From Paenibacillus sp. HB172176 (lineage in GTDB: Bacteria; Bacillota; Bacilli; Paenibacillales; Paenibacillaceae): a stretch of 64,000 nucleotides of DNA. Below are positions 16,301-23,433 of this stretch, piece by piece. The position numbers and the translations under genes are program-made. The stretch spans positions 1-64,000 of the forward strand of contig NZ_JAATHD010000019.1 in the NCBI RefSeq assembly GCF_011947265.1, written 5' to 3'. The first letter of the stretch is position 1. Each line of letters begins with the position of its first letter. A model generated the notes under the pieces. The model saw only the letters and a program-made list of their open reading frames with translations, searched no databases and was not told where the DNA came from.

Positions 16301-18702
16301 TTCAGGCCCCAGTTGCCGTCGTTCACTTCCGCATTCCAGGCAAGCTGCTGTCTGGCAAGTCGATCCGTGGGATCCGCGCTTTGATAAGCGGGACCGTAAA
16401 TCGATGAACCGCCGCTTGTCGCCCAGGTTTGGTCATAATGATCGATGCCGACGAAGTCGACATAATCTCTGCCGGGGAATGCCGCTTCGAGATCGACGCC
16501 CCAGATGGAGGTGGAGGGATTCCACACGAATTTGAAATGCTGATCGGGAATGCTGCGAAGCGTCGTCACGAACTGGCGGAAGGCTTCCGCGAAATCCTCG
16601 CATTTCTGCAGATGATCGGGATCATTCGCGTTGCCGACGGACCAGATATACCAGCCGCCGTTGAATTCATGGCCGAAGCGAATCGTGGCATTATCCATGC
16701 CGGCGGCCATTAAATTCTCGCCAAGCTGCAAGTAATGATCGTTATAATCGCCGTCGGCCGCCTCGGCGAGACTGCCTCCGGATTTCGGGAACGGATAGGC
16801 CGCCCATAGCATGGAGGAGGCGTAAGGCGTGTTCTCCCAAGCCTGGAGACGATTGCCGCCCTCCAGGTCGTACCACGTATTTTGCTCGAGAAAATCCTCT
16901 GCCAGGTAAGGCGTTCTGCCGATCCAATCGCCGAAATCCGTTACGCCTTCGGGATTGCGATCCCAGGAGTAGACGCCCAGGTTGTTAATGCCGTCATACT
17001 GCTCGGCAGGGGGATTATCCGACTGTTCGGGATAACGAATGAACACATCGCCTTTGTCTCCGCCCCAGTACTTCAGCTGCTCCTCAAAGCCGTTGTTCAG
17101 AAGCAAGTTGGAGCCGTCTGTCTGACCGAAGAAAACATCGTCGATGTACATCTCTCCGGCCGCTTCCGCTTGCGGCAGGACGTTGCCCGCGCTGTCGGAG
17201 ATGGTGAAGGTGATTGTTCCGGAATACGTTCCGGAGTTGAAGCTTGAAGTCACATACGTCCATGTATCGGTTGCCTTCGGTCGAATGTAGTTGATGTTCT
17301 CGCCGCTGCTTTTCGCGGTCTTGACGGTGACCGCTCCGCTGCCCTTCATCCACAGGCCGAAGGTGTAGTCCGTGTTCGCGGCGATGCCTGCAACCTGCTG
17401 CGTAATCGTCTTCCAGCTGTTCGTCTGTCCTTTCGTGATGGCTTGCAGGGAGCGATTGCCCGCATAGATGTTAGTCAGATTGTCCGGATTGGTGTCCGGC
17501 GGGTCAGTAGCCGGAGGCTCCGTTGTCGGCGGTTCGGTGGCAGGCGGCTGCGTGGCTGGAGGCTCTGTAGCCGGCGGTTCAGTCGGACCGCCGGTGCCGT
17601 CATTCTCGGCAATCCCCTCGGCCGCGGAAAATACAATGGGAGAGCTGTTGTTGGCCGTAATCCAGTTATCCAGGCCGCCCGCCGCCTCGAAGCTCGGATT
17701 GGCTAGGAGATTCACGCTTGATCCCTTTACGCCGAAGAAAACATCGTCAATGTGCATGATGCCCTGAGCATCCGCTTGTGAAATGCCGGATCCCGAGAAG
17801 GAAGCGCTGTCATAGATGGAAAAATTAAGGTTATCAGTAGAATCGGCCGTATAATCGGCCGTCCAATAGGTCCAATCGCTTGTCGCCATTTGACGCACGA
17901 AGGTAAGCGTGCTGCCGGATACCGAGCCTCGCGACAGTTTCATTGTTGCCGCCCCGTCGCCTTTCACCCACATGCCCATTTCATAGACGGTGCCTGCCGT
18001 CATGCCCGTCACTTGTTGAGTAATATAGGCCCAGTTGGACGAGTTTCCCTGGAGATTCGCTTGCAGACTATGCTCACCGGTGTATACTGTTGTATCAACG
18101 GGAGGGTCTACGGGATCAGAGGGATCTCCGGAGCCGTCTGTTCCTTCCGCGACCGCAAAGACATCCTTCTCGTACTTGTTCCAATGCGTGGAGTCGTCCT
18201 CGAAGCTTGCGTTCTGCAAGAGATTCGTGCCGGAGCCGTCCGCGCCGAAATAAGCATCGTCGAGCAGCATCGTTCCTGCGACGGTCGATTGCGGGAACGC
18301 AGTCGCAGCGCTGTCGACGATGGAGAATGTCATCGAGCCCGACTTCGTGCCGGAATTGAAGCTGACGGATTGATAGACCCATTCGTCCGTAGCCGCTGGG
18401 CGCGAATAAGCAACGGTCGAGCCGGCCGACGATACCTTCATGGTGACGATGCCGCCGCCCTTTACCCAAATCCCGAACGTATAGTCCGTGTTGGGAAGGA
18501 TGCCGCTGACCTGCTGCTCATAGTAAGCCCAGTCGTTCGCGTTCCCTTTCAGCTCGGCTTGCAGCAGATGCGTTCCGGTATGCGCTTCCAATTCAGGGGA
18601 AGCGGCCGATGCGATATAGCTTCCATGGAACAGGGATAGGATCATGGCAGCGACGCCTAGCAGCGCTGTCGTTCGTTTCAGTCTTTTGAGTAGATTCATC
18701 AT
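10342..18702 (-). CDS. giant SLH-anchored polysaccharidase with GH26-like and GH50-like domains
   Basis: A 2786-aa surface enzyme. Signal peptide 1-34; three related carbohydrate-binding modules at about 36-187, 205-362 and 410-560, the last two separated by a TEPPAT repeat linker; GH26-like catalytic domain about 570-885, acid/base candidate Glu679 (GHEFNGG) and nucleophile candidate Glu818 (GICEWG); CBM35-like module about 908-1045; further sandwich modules about 1060-1510; a chitobiase-C-terminal-like domain about 1515-1590; GH50/GH42-like catalytic domain about 1600-2075, candidates Glu1819 (FANEM) and Glu1974 (MTEFHYGD); CBM9/DOMON-like module 2095-2315; an acidic Gly/Ser/Asp linker; an unknown domain; and three SLH repeats at about 2585-2783. 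The ATG follows AGAGGAAGG. It is divergent from a LacI-type regulator. Substrate is inferred to be mannan- or agar-like; not shown. Confidence 0.9.
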   Translation of the reverse strand: MMNLLKRLKRTTALLGVAAMILSLFHGSYIASAASPELEAHTGTHLLQAELKGNANDWAYYEQQVSGILPNTDYTFGIWVKGGGIVTMKVSSAGSTVAYSRPAATDEWVYQSVSFNSGTKSGSMTFSIVDSAATAFPQSTVAGTMLLDDAYFGADGSGTNLLQNASFEDDSTHWNKYEKDVFAVAEGTDGSGDPSDPVDPPVDTTVYTGEHSLQANLQGNSSNWAYITQQVTGMTAGTVYEMGMWVKGDGAATMKLSRGSVSGSTLTFVRQMATSDWTYWTADYTADSTDNLNFSIYDSASFSGSGISQADAQGIMHIDDVFFGVKGSSVNLLANPSFEAAGGLDNWITANNSSPIVFSAAEGIAENDGTGGPTEPPATEPPATQPPATEPPTTEPPATDPPDTNPDNLTNIYAGNRSLQAITKGQTNSWKTITQQVAGIAANTDYTFGLWMKGSGAVTVKTAKSSGENINYIRPKATDTWTYVTSSFNSGTYSGTITFTISDSAGNVLPQAEAAGEMYIDDVFFGQTDGSNLLLNNGFEEQLKYWGGDKGDVFIRYPEQSDNPPAEQYDGINNLGVYSWDRNPEGVTDFGDWIGRTPYLAEDFLEQNTWYDLEGGNRLQAWENTPYASSMLWAAYPFPKSGGSLAEAADGDYNDHYLQLGENLMAAGMDNATIRFGHEFNGGWYIWSVGNANDPDHLQKCEDFAEAFRQFVTTLRSIPDQHFKFVWNPSTSIWGVDLEAAFPGRDYVDFVGIDHYDQTWATSGGSSIYGPAYQSADPTDRLARQQLAWNAEVNDGNWGLNMIADFAADQGVPLGICEWGLALRKDDGMGGADNAYFIEKMHEWIGDNNVAWHVYFNVSASDGDHDLYDTVSFPEASAKFSELWNPDGAPDTSPAIEPSDIADISEPYVKIEGEDGVLSGPAYRYHGDPWASGGEFAVMYKAGNALTFQNANEADDGVAIVYQGWQSNQKASLYVNNVLVKANILFEEHGRSWSDSYGYVVLDDVQIPEGATVKLQINANDELDNFDTLKIDYLLLLGATGEYVKPETNGNGSSALATVSTPSRTSYTHSGVWSLTASIKGTNDTNGSSYSAQPTLTAGTSYNFGAWIKGSGRMALVIQNTTSWAEVLVKPFDATGEWQYVSGMYTPTATGKYNIKLGDRDNSGQTGLIYIDDVRLATADGSSTLISDDFEDGGAKWWHPANHFAPVDYSLQGDSDNAHSGSWAMKLSASEEGAGAASSLSPAFPLTAGEHYTFKFWSKGDADLSVRLRGNSDEQLIADESFPAEESGSGGTGPGIWAEKSFTVTPPASGDYSLSFVSDSSEGELYIDDLLLYAADSGGNNLITNSDFELGDMNWTASGGTFSIVKVDELVLTDGLIDELSDFGLTIEQSNMMIATHNAGWYGGDATRAARAGAGDGSLVYELPYELHALSIAAYGAADAAPITVAVSADGDAYQEIALTTDSYPNSAKNDLPLTVYESYAIPAGTHSLIITLPEDDAAPSTQLASIVLNANSAPVAATPDSGDITAGQSITLSTTESGAAIYYSLNGAVGKTLYTTPIVLDNSASITAWTEKEGKKKSILRTFTYRNADDIIVDPYGQIKAAEFSGKIHNDDEFAEAAIEDRQFLDGLTAPTHRDSYGGLLGSKDTYGFEATGYFHMDKLGDKSVMVDPLGNLYFNLAVNGTGYVDETMTVVNGREEVYDWLPEKTGEFATAYDGNGNFSFYVANLIRKTGQPFSQAQYSEESVDLVRSLGFTGLGAWSNAEGLPSVAWLPMPNLKIGDSGLFDIFHPDMESQMDERFQALSANQGNSELIGYMFANEMPYDKLKSAVPAAGANVGSKLRLVEMLQEKYGDIADFNTAWALDYSSFDALKSSSFSVKTELAMQDMDAFTQLYLDELYKKIAFYTRKYDPDHLVMGDRWLANVMNDSKLSEELAEAAGKYMDVLTYNYYTYDLNLDRLQHLYDIAGETPFIMTEFHYGDPTTGLTFAARMAEDEHEKGLMYRNYVEKAAASGIIVGANWFSFLDQAPTGRWFQGLNGEAGAIGLLNVAGRPYQDFLASISESNGKIYDLILGNDEPYQYAFKPGQVERASDKKLDVAKSDAAPVIGDFSADWSEAASAELTSVDLVLGINQTGIGSRMQLTWDEDYFYFRAHIDDPTPMESPNVLKGKTIPAANAYLWAGDAIELFFGPRNVNDGGSMQFSDSQILLAAAEEESGAMQTAYYWTGFKQEEQPDILMAASLDEDGLGYTIDAKIAFADIGITEPKDGTVIRYDMGFDEGGAKGRERQFYWNGVDGNSTNREKWGQIILRDEAVDTPGENSDDGGSSAGNDGDENGGAGTDGNDAGSDTGSNDSDGGSHADGDDDSAAPNEIDMNGAPTASLDFNPGSNSYAASLSPVDGKAYLSVSNGNLSRLKEANPNSVIAMMTPFGGYRLPTDLADRIPELTTLLENNSLTANDISFKVTLKDTSEDASTKEAVSTQYPGSKLIGSASYTIEILNAKTGAVISEASNFNSSISRLIRLPDTMVSADGSEVPYALPDYWAVWKLDDASGELVFIPHKTEVIDGVRYIVIASHTNSVYITAENAIAFHDVAADKWYTPNVEQAAAKGLVHGIGAGNYAPEVAVTRAQFTQMLVNLLTLPMTGDHIPAQAYSDVAATSFYYPAVMKARAAGLLDGLTEDKMNESSDDQAAGKLHPNQPITREEMAGMIAAAAAYLKLDGNAETLDLSDVFTDFDSVKADYKDDVRTVYSLKIMQGTTLDRFEPAGITTRAQAATVLMNTAKAFGLID

Positions 18703-18841
18703 AACCTTCCTCTCGCGATTAATTTTCCGTGCAGACCATGGGGGAGATGATCGCCTTCATTCTAGGAGAGAAGGGGGCAGAGAATATAGTTTCATTTTTG
18801 TTTCAATAAAAAACCGCAGCCCATCCAAGGAGGAGACGTTT

Positions 18842-19885
18842 GTGCCGAAGAAGAAGGGAATTACGTTGCAGAGAATAGCCGATGATCTGGGCCTGACCAT
18901 TCATACCGTATCCAAGGCGCTGCGCGGACTTCCGGGCATGTCGGAGTCGACTCGCAAGGAAGTGGTCGAGCGGGCGCGCGAGCTTGGCTACCGGACGAAG
19001 GAGCAGGAGGCGGGCATGTCGGCGGAACGCATTCCTTGGGCGTACGCAAAGCCAAGAAGATTCGCGATGCTCATCATCGGCGATACGTATTTCCATCGGC
19101 AGCAGCTGCAAGGCGTTCGCATTCGAATGGAGGAGCTTGGCCATTCGCTGTCGCCGCTCATTGTGCCTAGCTCCTTGCCGGAGGCGGACGCAGTGAAGTT
19201 TCGCGGCTGGCTCGAGCGCAATGAGCTGTACTTCGCAGACGGCTTGTTCCTGACGGCGGCGATTCCCGAATGGATGGAGGCGGAGCTGCTTGCGCTTCCG
19301 ATTCCCAAGGTGCTGATCAACTACCCGCCGGATTTGGCGGATGTGGACAGCGTTATCTGGGATGTGGAATATGCGGTGCAGCGCTCGGTGGAGGAGTTGT
19401 ATCGTTGTGGGCATCGGCGTATTCTGTACGCCGTGGATATTGAACCGCTCAGGGGCTTTCATCTGCGCTGGAAGGCATTTGCCGCGGCGGTAGAGAGACT
19501 CGGGCTGCCGGAGCTTGCCGATCCTGAGTTGCATATGACGATTCCGGCGGGCGACCGGGAAAGCTGGATGGAGCAGCTGCTCGGCAAGCTTGGCACCGGG
19601 CGTTTCACGGCTGTGATCAGCGCGGTTCCCGGTATGGCCGAATGGATCTATGCCGCCGCCGAACGGCTCCAGCTGAGCATTCCGAGGCAGCTCTCCTTGG
19701 TGGGGATGGAGAACGAAGCCAATTCGGCTTTTCCCCGCATGTCGCGGCCGCTTCTTCTTGTGCGGGAGGCGGGCGAACGCTCGGCGGAGCTCATGCTGCG
19801 CCGTATCGCCAATCCGTTGTTGCCTTACGAGCAGGTGCGGCTGCGAGGCTCGTTCTACGAAGGGAATACGATCGCTAAGCTGTAG
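18842..19885 (+). CDS. LacI-family transcriptional regulator
   Basis: A 347-aa regulator. An N-terminal helix-turn-helix begins at ITLQRIADDLGLTIHTVSKALRG, the standard LacI DNA-binding unit, followed by a periplasmic-binding-protein-like sensor domain to the end (RFAMLIIGDTYF, LYRCGHRRILYA, SLVGMENEA). The start is a GTG seven bases after AAGGAGGAGA; an in-frame ATG further upstream lacks a ribosome site and lies inside the divergent gene. The 139-bp gap to the giant enzyme gene contains a TGAAAC-N5-TGAAAC direct repeat on the minus strand near 18790-18806. Divergent placement suggests it controls that gene, with an oligosaccharide as likely effector. Confidence 0.9.
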   Translation: MPKKKGITLQRIADDLGLTIHTVSKALRGLPGMSESTRKEVVERARELGYRTKEQEAGMSAERIPWAYAKPRRFAMLIIGDTYFHRQQLQGVRIRMEELGHSLSPLIVPSSLPEADAVKFRGWLERNELYFADGLFLTAAIPEWMEAELLALPIPKVLINYPPDLADVDSVIWDVEYAVQRSVEELYRCGHRRILYAVDIEPLRGFHLRWKAFAAAVERLGLPELADPELHMTIPAGDRESWMEQLLGKLGTGRFTAVISAVPGMAEWIYAAAERLQLSIPRQLSLVGMENEANSAFPRMSRPLLLVREAGERSAELMLRRIANPLLPYEQVRLRGSFYEGNTIAKL

Positions 19886-19910
19886 ACGATGCGGGGATGC
19901 AGAGATAGCA

Positions 19911-20050
19911 GGGATACGGACTTGCAGCATTTCAGCGTTGCAAGATATCAGGATATGGCCCTTCAGCATTTCGGCGTTTCAAGAATGCCGGGATATGGCC
20001 CTGCAGCATTGCAGCGTTTCAAGAATGCCGGGATATGGACTTCCAGAGGT
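19911..20050. repeat. imperfect 40-bp tandem repeat, about 3.5 units
   Basis: Units beginning GGGATACGG/GGATATGG recur at 19911, 19951, 19990 and 20030, each containing CAGCATT and GCGTTTCAAGAATGCC-like blocks. Two central units are nearly identical and the first is diverged. It opens the repeat island and shows no ribosome site or coding signal. Confidence 0.7.
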
Positions 20051-20207
20051 GCATTGTCGGTAGCTGCAGTGTTACAGAGCTGCATAATTGCAGCATCTCA
20101 GAGGTGTGGAGCTACAGACCCGCATAGTCGCAGGAGTACCGGGATGTATCATGCAGCCAATGCAATACTGCTGCCAAAGATGACGAATCTACATGCAGCA
20201 GCCACAG

Positions 20208-20231
20208 ACGACCTTGACGGGTCGTTTTTTT
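20208..20231 (+). terminator. rho-independent terminator downstream of the LacI-type gene
   Basis: A stem ACGACC/GGTCGT with a 6-base loop is followed by a run of T residues. It separates the regulator and the 40-bp repeats from the two 51-bp arrays. Confidence 0.7.
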
Positions 20232-20251
20232 GTTTTCTCAACTCGCGGGAC

Positions 20252-20557
20252 GGTCTGCAGGAGTAGAAAGTAACTCTGGAACGTGGAAATGGGGCGCGGG
20301 ACGGTCTGCAGGAGTAGAAAGTAACTCTGGAACGTGAAAATGGAGCGTGGGATGGTCTGCAGGAGTAGAAAGTAACTCTGGAACGTGAAAATGGAGCATG
20401 TGATGGTCTGCAGGAGTAGAAAGTAACTCTGGAACGTGGAAAAGGAGCATGTGATGGTCTGCAGGAGTAGAAAGTAACTCTGGAACGTGGAAAAGGAGCG
20501 CGGGATGGTCTGCAGGAGTAGAAAGTAACTCTGGAGCAGGGAACTTGGGATTGAACA
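20252..20557. repeat. 51-bp tandem array I, six units
   Basis: Units begin GGTCTGCAGGAGTAG at 20252, 20303, 20354, 20405, 20456 and 20507, exactly 51 bp apart. The first ~30 bp are invariant and changes cluster in the last ~20 bp (variants of GTGGAAATGGGGCGCGGGA). The 51-bp length keeps frames open on several strands, but no start, ribosome site or codon bias supports a gene. Confidence 0.9.
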
Positions 20558-20593
20558 GGTCTACGCTCGTTTGAGCTCGCACGCCCAGATCGA

Positions 20594-21130
20594 GCGCTGC
20601 AAGTCGATAAACTCGACTTACGCGCTCCCGCGCGCTCCCATCCAGCGCTGCAAGTCGATAAACTCGACTTACGCGCTCCCGCGCGCTCCCATCCAGCGCT
20701 GCAAGTCGATAAACTCGACTTACGCGCTCCCGCGCGCTCCCATCCAGCGCTGCAAGTCGATAAACTCGACTTACGCGCTCCCGCGCGCTCCCATCCAGCG
20801 CTGCAAGTCGATAAACTCGACTTGCGCGCTCCCGCGCGCTCCCATCCGGCGCTGCAAGTCGATAAACTCGACTTACGCGCTCCCGCGCGCTCCCATCCAG
20901 CGCTGCAAGTCGATAAACTCGACTTACGCGCGCCCGCGGGCCCACAACCGGCGCTGCAAGTCGATAAACTCGACTTACGCGCGCCCGCGCGCTCCCATCC
21001 AGCGCTGCAAGTCGATAAACTCGACTTGCGCGCTCCCGCGGGCCCACAACCGGCGCTGCAAGTCGATAAACTCGACTTGCGCGCGCCCGTGGGCCCGCAT
21101 CGAGCGCTGCAAGTCGGAAAAACCGACTTG
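20594..21130. repeat. 51-bp hairpin tandem array II, eleven units
   Basis: Units start with GCGCTGCAAGTCG at 20594, 20645, 20696, 20747, 20798, 20849, 20900, 20951, 21002, 21053 and 21104, exactly 51 bp apart; the last is cut short by the 14-bp repeats. Each holds a perfect inverted repeat AAGTCGA-TAAAC-TCGACTT flanked by GCGC on both sides. In the last unit the loop-proximal pair changes from A-T to G-C on both arms, so pairing is kept. The ~25-bp tails between hairpins exist in a few forms (ending CTCCCATCCA or CCCACAACCG) combined in mosaic fashion. Confidence 0.93.
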
Positions 21131-21200
21131 CCCGCACCCCGTCGCCCGCACCCCGTCGCCCGCACCCCGTCGCCCGCACCCCGTCGCCCGCACCCCGTCG
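21131..21200. repeat. 14-bp GC-rich tandem repeat, five units
   Basis: The 14-mer CCCGCACCCCGTCG is repeated at 21131, 21145, 21159, 21173 and 21187 without mismatch. It interrupts the tail of the last hairpin unit. Confidence 0.9.
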
Positions 21201-21210
21201 CCCACATCCA

Positions 21211-21240
21211 GCGCCGCAAGTCGGAAAATCCGACTTGCCT
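21211..21240. repeat. terminal partial hairpin unit
   Basis: A last copy of the hairpin head, GCGCCGCAAGTCGG-AAAAT-CCGACTTGC, with the G-C form of the loop-closing pair. It ends the repeat island about 140 bp before the importer permease gene. Confidence 0.8.
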
Positions 21241-21378
21241 CCTCCCACCAAAAGCATACTCCGAACGAGTCCGCCCAACAAAAGTAGGATAGTACCAGAA
21301 ATGAAAGGATTGCCTTCTACTCGACTCCCCGCTGCTTGGCTAATATGGAGTTACGACAGAGAAACGAAGGTGATGCAG

Positions 21379-22347
21379 ATGAAGGTGATGGAAGTAAGCG
21401 AGCCATCCGCAAGCGCCAATACGGGCGCAAATCTCAAGGTAAAGCGAAATCGCTGGAAAATAGTCCGCAACAACCTGGATATGTATATCCTGTTGATCCC
21501 AGGCATTGTCTTCCTCTTATTATTCAAATATACGCCGATGTACGGCATTGTTATCGCTTTTCAGGATTTTAATATCTTCACTGGCATCTCGGGCAGCGAA
21601 TGGGTGGGGATGGAGCAATTCAGCAAGCTGATTCATTCGGAGGAATTCATTCAAGTGTTCGTGAACACGCTGCTCATCTCGCTCTACAAGATCGTGCTTC
21701 TGTTCCCGATTCCGATTGTTATCGCTCTTATGCTCAATGAAGTGCGGAAGATGTTCTTCAAACGAACGATTCAGACCATTATCTATCTGCCGCATTTTCT
21801 CTCCTGGGTTATTATTTCGGGTTTGTTCATTAATATTCTCTCGCCGTCCAGCGGCATCGTGAATCAAGTTATTGATTCGCTCGGCGGCAATCCGATCTCC
21901 TTCATGACGGACAATGATATGTTCCGAAGCGTCGTTGTCTTCACGGCAGGCTGGAAGGAAATCGGCTGGAACGCCATCGTGTTCATCGCGGCCATCGCCG
22001 GTATCGAGCAAGAGCAATACGAAGCAGCTTCGATCGACGGAGCGGGCAGGATTCGCAAAATGATTTCGATCTCGCTTCCCGGCATTCTGCCTATCATCGT
22101 GCTTATGTTCATTCTTCGCATCGGCAATCTGCTGGAAGCGGGCACCGAGCAAATTCTGACGATGTACAATCCGCTCGTCTACGAGAACGGAGATGTCATC
22201 GGGACCTTTGTCTACCGATTAGGGCTCGGACAGCAAAATTACAGCTTCAGCACCGCGGTTGGCTTATTCAACTCACTGGTCGGATTCCTGCTCATTGTGA
22301 TCGGGAACGGACTTAGTCGGAAGTTCCTGAATCGCAGCATCTGGTAG
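21379..22347 (+). CDS. sugar ABC transporter permease, LplB/YteP-type
   Basis: A 322-aa membrane permease of the carbohydrate importer family. Six hydrophobic segments begin with MYILLIPGIVFLLLFKYTPMYGIVIAF, and the EAA loop that contacts the ATPase is recognisable as EQEQYEAASIDGAGRIRKM near residues 212-230. The start at MKVMEV is chosen because GAAGG lies 8 bases upstream; longer forms run into the repeat island. The second permease follows after 12 bp, then a binding protein. No ATPase gene is nearby, as is usual for systems that share an MsmX-type ATPase. Confidence 0.9.
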   Translation: MKVMEVSEPSASANTGANLKVKRNRWKIVRNNLDMYILLIPGIVFLLLFKYTPMYGIVIAFQDFNIFTGISGSEWVGMEQFSKLIHSEEFIQVFVNTLLISLYKIVLLFPIPIVIALMLNEVRKMFFKRTIQTIIYLPHFLSWVIISGLFINILSPSSGIVNQVIDSLGGNPISFMTDNDMFRSVVVFTAGWKEIGWNAIVFIAAIAGIEQEQYEAASIDGAGRIRKMISISLPGILPIIVLMFILRIGNLLEAGTEQILTMYNPLVYENGDVIGTFVYRLGLGQQNYSFSTAVGLFNSLVGFLLIVIGNGLSRKFLNRSIW

Positions 22348-22359
22348 GAGGCGAACAAC

Positions 22360-23232
22360 ATGCAGAGCAAGAAGCTTGGAGATTATACGCTTGACAGCAT
22401 CATCTACATTGCCCTTATCGCAATGGGACTCATGACATTGCTTCCGTTCGCGAATGTATTATCGAAGTCGATCAGCGAAGAGTGGGCGATCGTCTCCGGC
22501 AAGGTCGGCATCATACCTGTCGGTTTCCAGCTCGATACGATGAAATACGTCGTCACCAACGGCCAATTTCTTCATTCCCTGTTCATATCCATCTCGGTGG
22601 CGGTCATCGGAACGCTCCTGTCTCTTCTGCTGACAGCCTTGACGGCGTACCCGCTGTCGAAGCGCGAGCTTCCCGGCATCGGCGTTGTCATCGTCTTGTT
22701 CATCTTCACCATGATGTTCAACGGCGGCATCATTCCAAACTATCTGCTCATCAGACAGCTCGGCATGATCGACAGTCTCAGCGCGCTCGTTCTGCCGGCG
22801 CTCATCAGTGTGTTCAATCTGCTGGTAATCAAGAGCTACTTCGAAAGTTTGCCGATCAGCCTGGAGGAATCGGCGAAGCTCGAAGGCGCGCGCAACTATA
22901 CGATACTCTTCCGCATCATATTGCCGCTCAGCGGACCGGTGCTGGCGACCATCGGCTTATTCTACGCCGTCTATTATTGGAATGATTATTTCAATCCGCT
23001 GATCTACATCAACAGCACGGATTTGAAGCCGCTGCAGCTTTATCTGCAAGATATCGTGATCAATGCGGATTCCTCCAAGCTGAATCAAAGCGCGGATGAT
23101 CTGATGAACGTGCCGGCGGAGGGCGTCCGATCGGCAACCGTTATCGCTTCCACCATTCCGATTCTGCTGGTGTATCCGTACTTGCAGAAGTATTTTATCA
23201 AAGGCGTCCTGATCGGTTCCGTCAAAGGCTAA
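22360..23232 (+). CDS. sugar ABC transporter permease, LplC/YtcP-type
   Basis: A 290-aa second permease of the same importer. It has the CUT1 layout with a first segment near residue 15 and an EAA loop reading LEESAKLEGARNYTILFR, and ends with the typical KYFIKGVLIGSVKG. The ATG follows TAGGAGGCGAACAAC. It is coupled tightly to the preceding permease and followed 200 bp later by the binding-protein gene, so the three probably form one transcript. Confidence 0.9.
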   Translation: MQSKKLGDYTLDSIIYIALIAMGLMTLLPFANVLSKSISEEWAIVSGKVGIIPVGFQLDTMKYVVTNGQFLHSLFISISVAVIGTLLSLLLTALTAYPLSKRELPGIGVVIVLFIFTMMFNGGIIPNYLLIRQLGMIDSLSALVLPALISVFNLLVIKSYFESLPISLEESAKLEGARNYTILFRIILPLSGPVLATIGLFYAVYYWNDYFNPLIYINSTDLKPLQLYLQDIVINADSSKLNQSADDLMNVPAEGVRSATVIASTIPILLVYPYLQKYFIKGVLIGSVKG

Positions 23233-23433
23233 TTCAGCAGGCAGGGCGACAAGTGAGGCCAAGTCATGTAAAGCAATGTCGAGTCATGTTAAGCAAGGTT
23301 GAGCAAGCGCGCATTAGCTTTCCCGAACAAACCGGGGCATACGCAGCCAGGTCTCTCGCAGCCGTGAATTCTCTGCCTTGGATTTGCCGGGGAATTAATG
23401 ATAAATTAAGTATACAATCAGGAGGGTCTAGCT

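Noticed and set aside
19889..20266. A 125-codon plus-strand frame after the LacI-type gene
   Set aside because: It consists of the imperfect 40-bp repeats, crosses a terminator hairpin and has no ribosome site.
20594..21130. CRISPR-like array
   Set aside because: There are no unique spacers: the intervals between hairpins are themselves repeated in a few mosaic forms, and no cas gene is near.
20149..21219. A 356-codon minus-strand frame made of 17-residue repeats (AGARKSSLSTCSAGWER type)
   Set aside because: The frame is open only because the 51-bp units are multiples of three. Other frames on both strands are open over the same repeats, there is no ribosome site, and the hairpin pairing explains the sequence better than coding.
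20571..21287. A 238-codon plus-strand repetitive frame over the hairpin array
   Set aside because: Same cause as on the minus strand; it overlaps other open frames and has no start signal.
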